From: an uncultured Bacilli bacterium
GTDB lineage: Bacteria; Bacillota_I; Bacilli_A; RF39; UBA660
Length of the DNA: 17,224 nt
Reading direction: 5' to 3'
Assembly: GCA_948629335.1 (NCBI GenBank)
Contig: CAPHZB010000027.1
Span: 1 to 17,224 of the forward strand
Shown: in pieces, positions 12,946 to 17,224 of the stretch
Position numbering within the stretch: position 1 is the stretch's first letter
Layout of the letters: each line of letters opens with the position of its first letter
Position numbers and translations under genes: made by a program
The notes under the pieces: generated by a model
Seen by the model: the letters and a program-made list of their open reading frames with translations, nothing else
Told to the model about the DNA's origin: nothing
The model's database searches: none

Positions 12946-14745
12946 CTATGTATCTTCATCCATCTTTAAAACTGCTAGAAATGCTTCTTGTGGAACTTCA
13001 ACATTTCCTACCATTTTCATACGCTTTTTTCCTTCTTTTTGTTTTTCTAGTAATTTCCTTTTACGCGAAACATCTCCTCCATAACATTTTGCAAGAACAT
13101 TTTTTCGCATGGCACTGATTGTTTCTCTAGAAATTACTTTTGAACCAATGGCAGCTTGAATGGGTACTTCAAACAACTGTCTTGGAATCAATTTTTTTAG
13201 ATTTTCAACAATCTTTTTTCCTCTTTGGTAAGCAAAATCCTTATGAACAATGATACTTAAAGCATCTATTACTTCTCCATTTAATAAAATATCCATTTTC
13301 ACCAAATCACTTGCTTTATATCCAATCATTTCATAATCAAAAGAAGCATAACCTTTTGTATAAGACTTTAATTTGTCGAAGAAATCATATACAATCTCAG
13401 ATAGTGGAATTTCATAATGCATATTGACTCTTGTTTTATCCAAATACTCCATCGAAACATAATTTCCTCGTTTTTCTTCACATAGTTCCATAATTGGACC
13501 AATATAGGTGCTAGGAACAAAGATATTCGTTCGAATATAAGGTTCTTTTACCTCTTTTATTTTCACTTTATCAGGCATTTTAGAAGGACTATCTACTTGC
13601 ATATGTGTTCCATCAGTAAGTTCTATATCGTAAATAACAGAGGGACTGGTTGCAATTAAAGAAATGCCAAATTCTCTTTCGATGCGTTCTAAAGTAATCT
13701 CCATATGCAAAAGACCTAAAAATCCACAACGGAATCCAAATCCTAATGCTTTTGAAGTTTCGGGTTGAAATTCTAAAGAGGCATCGTTTAATTTTAGTTT
13801 TTCTAAGGCTTCTCTTAAATCAGGATATTTAGAAGATTCGATTGGATAAAGTCCACAAAACACCATCGGTTTCATCGGCTTATAACCAGGTAGAGCTTCC
13901 ACCTCTTCACCATGTAATGTAATTGTATCCCCTACACGTACATCGTCAATACTTTTCATACTTGCACATAAGAATCCAACTTCCCCAGCATGCAATACAC
14001 TTCTTTTTTCTTCTTTTGGCGTATGTACACCAAGTTCCACTACGTCATACATTTTGTTTGTACTAAGCATTTTTATTTCATCTTTTAGCCTCACACATCC
14101 ATCTACTACACGAATAAGAGCTACAATCCCCTTATAAGAATCAAAATAGCTATCAAAAATCAAAGCTTTTAATGGTTTCTTTTCGTCCCCTTTTGGTGGA
14201 GGAATTCTCTCAATGACTGCTTCTACCAATTCTTGAATACCAATACCACATTTCGCACTTGCTAAAATAATCTCTTCTTCTTTAAAGCCTAATGTTTCCA
14301 TCAATTCTTGTTTTACTTTTTCTGGATTTGCGTTTGGTAAGTCAATTTTATTGATAACAGGAATAATCGTTAAATCGTTATCGAGAGCTAAATAGAGATT
14401 GGCTAAAGTTTGTGCCTCAATTCCTTGCGCTGCATCTACAACTAGAATGGCACCTTCACAAGCTGCTAAAGAACGCGACACTTCATAAGAAAAATCAACA
14501 TGTCCTGGGGTATCAATCAAATGTAGAATATAATCTTCCCCTTGATAATGGTAAGTTAGGGATACTGCATTTAATTTAATAGTAATTCCTCTTTCTCTTT
14601 CGATATCCATACTATCTAAGAGTTGGGCCTGTTTTTCTCTTTCACTAATCGCACCCGTTATATCTAAAATACGGTCTGCTAATGTACTTTTTCCATGATC
14701 TATGTGAGCAATTATAGAAAAATTGCGAATATTTTTTTGATTCAT
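12946..14745 (-). CDS. lepA: Elongation factor 4 (LepA)
   Basis: The product has 599 residues from ATG 14745. The frame can be opened nine bases earlier at GTG 14754, but that GTG lies inside AGGTGAG, an ideal ribosome binding site for 14745. LepA is a ribosome-bound translational GTPase. G1 is A-H-I-D-H-G-K-S-T, the switch region has E-R-E-R-G-I-T-I, G3 is D-T-P-G-H-V-D-F and G4 is N-K-I-D-L-P. The C-terminal specific domain is complete, with Y-G-G-D-V-S-R-K-R-K-L-L-E-K-Q-K-E-G-K and P-Q-E-A-F-L near the end. Length is typical. It has its own promoter in the gap after the YqxA-like gene. Confidence 0.97.
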   Translation of the reverse strand: MNQKNIRNFSIIAHIDHGKSTLADRILDITGAISEREKQAQLLDSMDIERERGITIKLNAVSLTYHYQGEDYILHLIDTPGHVDFSYEVSRSLAACEGAILVVDAAQGIEAQTLANLYLALDNDLTIIPVINKIDLPNANPEKVKQELMETLGFKEEEIILASAKCGIGIQELVEAVIERIPPPKGDEKKPLKALIFDSYFDSYKGIVALIRVVDGCVRLKDEIKMLSTNKMYDVVELGVHTPKEEKRSVLHAGEVGFLCASMKSIDDVRVGDTITLHGEEVEALPGYKPMKPMVFCGLYPIESSKYPDLREALEKLKLNDASLEFQPETSKALGFGFRCGFLGLLHMEITLERIEREFGISLIATSPSVIYDIELTDGTHMQVDSPSKMPDKVKIKEVKEPYIRTNIFVPSTYIGPIMELCEEKRGNYVSMEYLDKTRVNMHYEIPLSEIVYDFFDKLKSYTKGYASFDYEMIGYKASDLVKMDILLNGEVIDALSIIVHKDFAYQRGKKIVENLKKLIPRQLFEVPIQAAIGSKVISRETISAMRKNVLAKCYGGDVSRKRKLLEKQKEGKKRMKMVGNVEVPQEAFLAVLKMDEDT

Positions 14746-14749
14746 ATGT

Positions 14750-14756
14750 CTCACCT
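14750..14756 (-). promoter_or_regulatory. Ribosome binding site that fixes the lepA start
   Basis: AGGTGAG on the minus strand ends four bases ahead of ATG 14745. It contains the upstream GTG that could otherwise be taken as the start, which is why the shorter protein is preferred. Confidence 0.7.
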
Positions 14757-14763
14757 AGTCTTT

Positions 14764-14792
14764 ATTATATAGAAAGTTTACTAAAAATACAA
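14764..14792 (-). promoter_or_regulatory. Promoter for lepA
   Basis: TTGTAT (14792-14787), a spacer of exactly 17 bases and a perfect TATAAT (14769-14764) lie on the minus strand between the YqxA-like gene and lepA. lepA can therefore be expressed without the sporulation genes upstream. Confidence 0.75.
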
Positions 14793-14793
14793 G

Positions 14794-15138
14794 TTATCCT
14801 TTATTCATATTTCCTAAAAATTTAAAAAGAGAATTTAAACCATCTGTCACAAAATCATTTACTAAGCCCGAAATATCAAGACCTAAATTGGAAACTGGAT
14901 TCGAATAATCTTTTGCTTTTGTTTCTACATAATTTTCAATATCAATATTTTTTCCATTCTTCACATCTTCCTCAAATTCTTTAATTTTGTCACTGGTAAG
15001 TACCATATTTCTGTGTTGCTCGTATTCAAAATAACCAGCTCCTTCTGATAAATATAGTATAGTAAAAATAAGAAATAAAAATATAAAACACTTGGATAAA
15101 ATTTTTTTTGCTAACTTTTTTTTGTCTTCTGTTTTCAT
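14794..15138 (-). CDS. YqxA-like small membrane protein
   Basis: This 114-residue protein has a basic start, one membrane segment (about 16-33) and a charged outer part. That part has an acidic stretch at about 50-60 and a C-terminal helix L-G-L-D-I-S-G-L-V-N-D-F with weakly amphipathic character. The size, single membrane segment and place between spoIIP and lepA match YqxA of Bacillus (113 residues), whose function is not well known. I judge homology by position and layout, not by motifs. Its ATG follows the spoIIP stop with no gap, and AGGTGAT at the spoIIP 3' end is its ribosome binding site, so the two are coupled. It may act with SpoIIP at the engulfing membrane; that is inference. Confidence 0.75.
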   Translation of the reverse strand: MKTEDKKKLAKKILSKCFIFLFLIFTILYLSEGAGYFEYEQHRNMVLTSDKIKEFEEDVKNGKNIDIENYVETKAKDYSNPVSNLGLDISGLVNDFVTDGLNSLFKFLGNMNKG

Positions 15139-16134
15139 TTAATCACCTATATATTCTTCGATTACATCTGCTAATATTTCAATAGTATTTAGTACTTCAT
15201 CAAGAGTATTTTCGTGTCCTCCACATTCAATCAAAATAGAATATTCACTTAAATCTTGGTTATAAATTCCATTTACATTTTCACCACTTTTTTTCATAAC
15301 GCCTCTTGATAAACCTTTGTATTTTGCATTAATTAAATCACTTATTTTGTTTGCAACACTTAAATTTTTTTCATAGTTTTTATGTTCTGCTCCAATAACA
15401 AATAATACTTTTGCATACTTTTTTTGATTGATTTCAATGGTAGATGAAGATTTCTTTATCGAATCACGATGTAGGTCAATGATTAATTTTAAAGTAGGAT
15501 ATTTTTCAATTGCATCTTTAACTAAAAAGCTACTTGCTTTATAACTACTTGCATAACTCCAACCATTCGTATGTAATAAATCAGAGATATTGGTCGTTTC
15601 TACAATTGTGGGTATCCCTTTATTGTTCAGTTTTTCTCTTAAAATATAAGAAGCCATCATCACATTGGGTGTAATGTTATATTCTTCATATTTTTTGTAA
15701 GAATAATTTTCAGTTTGATGTGTACTATATACATAAACCAAAGGTTCTTTTATTTCCTTTGGAGAAGGATCTTCAATATAAGTCGAGTTAATAGGCTCTA
15801 CATCGTTATCACTTGATGTTACAATATCCCCTACAGGACTTTCCTCATAGTTAAAGAAATTTTTTAGAATTGTTAAGGGATTCTGTATATCTACTTGGTA
15901 TAATACTTCAACCATTTTTCCTAAAAAATTGTGTTCATTTTCTTCATAAACTAAATGATGGTTTGAGTCTTTTAATAAATCTTTTAAGAATTGTTCATTG
16001 GTTGTAGTTAGTTTAAGTTTTAAAAGAAAAGAAGATATAAAAATATAAAGTACAATAACAAATCCTATAAAAAAGATAACTTTAAAGAAAAAATATTTAT
16101 TTTTTTGCTTCCTACTTTTAAATCTTTTTTGCAT
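15139..16134 (-). CDS. spoIIP: Stage II sporulation protein P (SpoIIP)
   Basis: This 331-residue protein has one N-terminal membrane segment (about 15-38), a linker of low complexity and a C-terminal amidase/endopeptidase domain starting near 130. SpoIIP cuts peptidoglycan with SpoIID and SpoIIM during septal thinning and engulfment. Catalytic zinc positions fit the family: H139 and E142 in S-T-H-Q-T-E, H222 in D-L-H-R-D-S, and E303 in L-I-E-C-G-G-H-E-N-T-L-D-E-V. Length is slightly below that of Bacillus SpoIIP (about 400), mostly in the linker. AAGGAG lies ahead of the ATG. It is good evidence that the organism or its recent ancestors form endospores. Confidence 0.93.
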   Translation of the reverse strand: MQKRFKSRKQKNKYFFFKVIFFIGFVIVLYIFISSFLLKLKLTTTNEQFLKDLLKDSNHHLVYEENEHNFLGKMVEVLYQVDIQNPLTILKNFFNYEESPVGDIVTSSDNDVEPINSTYIEDPSPKEIKEPLVYVYSTHQTENYSYKKYEEYNITPNVMMASYILREKLNNKGIPTIVETTNISDLLHTNGWSYASSYKASSFLVKDAIEKYPTLKLIIDLHRDSIKKSSSTIEINQKKYAKVLFVIGAEHKNYEKNLSVANKISDLINAKYKGLSRGVMKKSGENVNGIYNQDLSEYSILIECGGHENTLDEVLNTIEILADVIEEYIGD

Positions 16135-16155
16135 AGATATCTCTCCTTATAAATA

Positions 16156-16188
16156 AGTATATTCTATAGGATAAATAAAATATGTCAA
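16156..16188 (-). promoter_or_regulatory. Promoter of spoIIP with overlapping sigma-A-like and sigma-E-like elements
   Basis: On the minus strand TTGACA (16188-16183), 16 bases and TAGAAT (16166-16161) fit the vegetative consensus. Overlapping it, GACATATT (16186-16179), 15 bases and AATATACT (16163-16156) match the Bacillus sigma-E consensus GKMATATT/CATACAMT at 7/8 and 6/8. Bacillus spoIIP is read by sigma-E, so the second reading is biologically apt. Both may be used. Confidence 0.55.
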
Positions 16189-16215
16189 AAAAAGAATTTA
16201 GAAGTATTTTCTAAA
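16186..16215 (-). terminator. Terminator of the surface-protein gene
   Basis: TTTAGAA (16215-16209 on the minus strand), a five-base loop and TTCTAAA (16203-16197) are followed by TTCTTTTTTTG. The last two T of the run are also the first two bases of the spoIIP -35. Confidence 0.7.
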
Positions 16216-16236
16216 CTCTTGCTATACTTTTATATT

Positions 16237-17166
16237 TTATGGCGCTATTGTCCATGGGTTACTCCCTGTTCCATCTCCTCCTGTGATTTTTAAATCTGAT
16301 CTAAGTACTACGATAGGACGCACACTCTTTTTTGAGCCACTCAAATTAGCACTTGGTTGAACAGCACCTAAGTGAACCCATCTCACACCTTCTATCTCTC
16401 CACTAGAAATATCATACTCGGCCAACCAATATGTTGCACTTATTTTAAAGGCTGAACTCAAATCACCGCTTTTTACATGTCTTGAACTTACTGTTATTCC
16501 CTCGGTTTCATATGCACTTGCTATTGCATTTAAGGTTTTTACATATTTTTCTAGAATTGTACCATCTGAATCTGTGAAACCTATCGGTGTCGTCGATACA
16601 GTTGATGCCAGTATTGCTACTGTTCCATCCGCATTTTTTTGTATTACTCTCCATGAATTTAATTCACTTGGATTGATAGTTTGATTTGAACTATAACCTG
16701 TATCCACTGAAGATATTGTATAAGAACTCTTGCTTGGTGTATACCTGATATAATCTCCTAACCTTAGGATATCAGACATTGTCTGTACTTTTCTTTTTCC
16801 AACTACTTTCTCTCCATTCACCCATGCAATTTTACCTTCATCGATGTTTTCAGCCATTGCATCTCCTGGTGTTTGAGTAGCTAAATTTGGACATGTTGGT
16901 GCTTCATAAGTCCCTGTCACTTGTTTTCCCCCAACTAATGCGGTTCTTCCTTTTAATATTTGCCCTGCTGTTGCATTTCCATAGTTTGCTTTATTATATA
17001 AATCATCTAATGCATTTTGTACGGTTACTTGATTATTTTTATTGTAGCTAACTCCATTTGATGGAGGATTACTACTAGATGCATTTATACTTAATGTTGC
17101 TAGTATCATACATAGTAAAGATATCTCAATTCCGATAATTACTTTATGTTTTTTCTTTTCACTCAT
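16237..17166 (-). CDS. Secreted or membrane-anchored modular surface protein
   Basis: This 309-residue protein begins with a lysine-rich head and a hydrophobic segment (about 9-29), either a signal peptide ending near S-I-N-A or an anchor. Then come V-Q-N-A-L-D-D-L-Y-N-K-A (49-60) and two copies of a short module at about 61-86 and 100-125. They share the pattern A-x-x-I-x-x-G-[RK]-x-A-[LW]-V-x-G-[KE]-x-V-x-G-[TK]. The C-terminal domain (about 135-309) has L-G-D-Y-I-R-Y-T-P, N-S-W-R-V-I-Q-K-N-A-D-G-T-V, Y-W-L-A and S-V-R-P-I-V-V-L, and ends T-G-G-D-G-T-G-S-N-P-W-T-I. I recall similar domains in many surface proteins of uncultured gut Bacillota; the module resembles phage-tail/fibre-like repeats. 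No LPxTG motif. GGAG precedes the ATG. The function is unknown; adhesion is a guess. Confidence 0.75.
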   Translation of the reverse strand: MSEKKKHKVIIGIEISLLCMILATLSINASSSNPPSNGVSYNKNNQVTVQNALDDLYNKANYGNATAGQILKGRTALVGGKQVTGTYEAPTCPNLATQTPGDAMAENIDEGKIAWVNGEKVVGKRKVQTMSDILRLGDYIRYTPSKSSYTISSVDTGYSSNQTINPSELNSWRVIQKNADGTVAILASTVSTTPIGFTDSDGTILEKYVKTLNAIASAYETEGITVSSRHVKSGDLSSAFKISATYWLAEYDISSGEIEGVRWVHLGAVQPSANLSGSKKSVRPIVVLRSDLKITGGDGTGSNPWTIAP

Positions 17167-17213
17167 ATTTTTTTCTCCATTTCTACATACTATAATTACT
17201 ATACTATGTATAC

Positions 17214-17219
17214 ATTATA
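17214..17219 (-). promoter_or_regulatory. Candidate -10 for the surface-protein gene
   Basis: A perfect TATAAT lies on the minus strand 48 bases ahead of the start codon, directly after a run of G. The -35 would lie outside the window. The stretch between it and the gene contains repeated ATAGTA units that also look like -10 elements, so the exact promoter is open. Confidence 0.35.
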
Positions 17220-17224
17220 CCCCC

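Noticed and set aside
12860..13118. Two overlapping plus-strand frames over the lepA 3' end
   Set aside because: Antisense to lepA C-terminal codons, mutually overlapping and without family features.
14746..14754. GTG start for lepA giving 602 residues
   Set aside because: The GTG lies inside the AGGTGAG ribosome binding site that serves the ATG at 14745.

Overview
The window looks like chromosomal DNA of a low-GC, endospore-lineage member of the Bacillota (class Bacilli, probably a gut-associated group near Erysipelotrichales or RF39). Three things support this. First, the base composition is strongly A+T. Second, the order spoIIP, yqxA-like, lepA, hemW matches the Bacillus arrangement. Third, a SPOR-domain (SpoIIB-like) gene lies directly before radC-mreC-mreD, again as in Bacillus. 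The lineage call is an inference from gene content. I see no rRNA, tRNA, CRISPR array, insertion sequence or T-box.

Bases 1-3240 carry the only plus-strand genes. They are a small lipoprotein resembling the DUF4358 family, an MBOAT O-acyltransferase and a DHHW/AlgX-like SGNH partner. The last two are the usual pair for O-acylating a surface glycan. A terminator-like hairpin between the lipoprotein and MBOAT genes could reduce expression of the pair. A bidirectional terminator at 3211-3235 separates this cassette from the minus-strand genes that fill the rest of the window.

Bases 3240-8419 read leftward and hold, in transcription order, a 62-residue cysteine-containing protein, proS (short archaeal/eukaryotic type), a SPOR membrane protein, radC, mreC, mreD and a degenerate LicA/CotS-like kinase. 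RadC, MreC and MreD overlap tightly, and mreB is absent from the locus. Bases 8406-11142 hold cysS, a small frameshifted gene and cysK, so cysteine synthesis and cysteine charging lie together. A promoter whose -10 element sits in the loop of a dyad lies between them.

Bases 11204-16134 hold hemW, a 201-residue membrane protein of unknown function, lepA, a YqxA-like protein and SpoIIP. The unknown gene is inserted between lepA and hemW, which are neighbours in Bacillus. Bases 16237-17166 encode a secreted or anchored modular surface protein. Its terminator T-run merges with the -35 element of the spoIIP promoter, which also matches a sigma-E-like promoter.

The strongest leads are the kinase-like protein whose two catalytic aspartates are replaced, the frameshifted gene ahead of cysS, the attenuated acyltransferase cassette and the overlapping promoters of spoIIP. 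I do not see a clear-cut new defence or mobile system.
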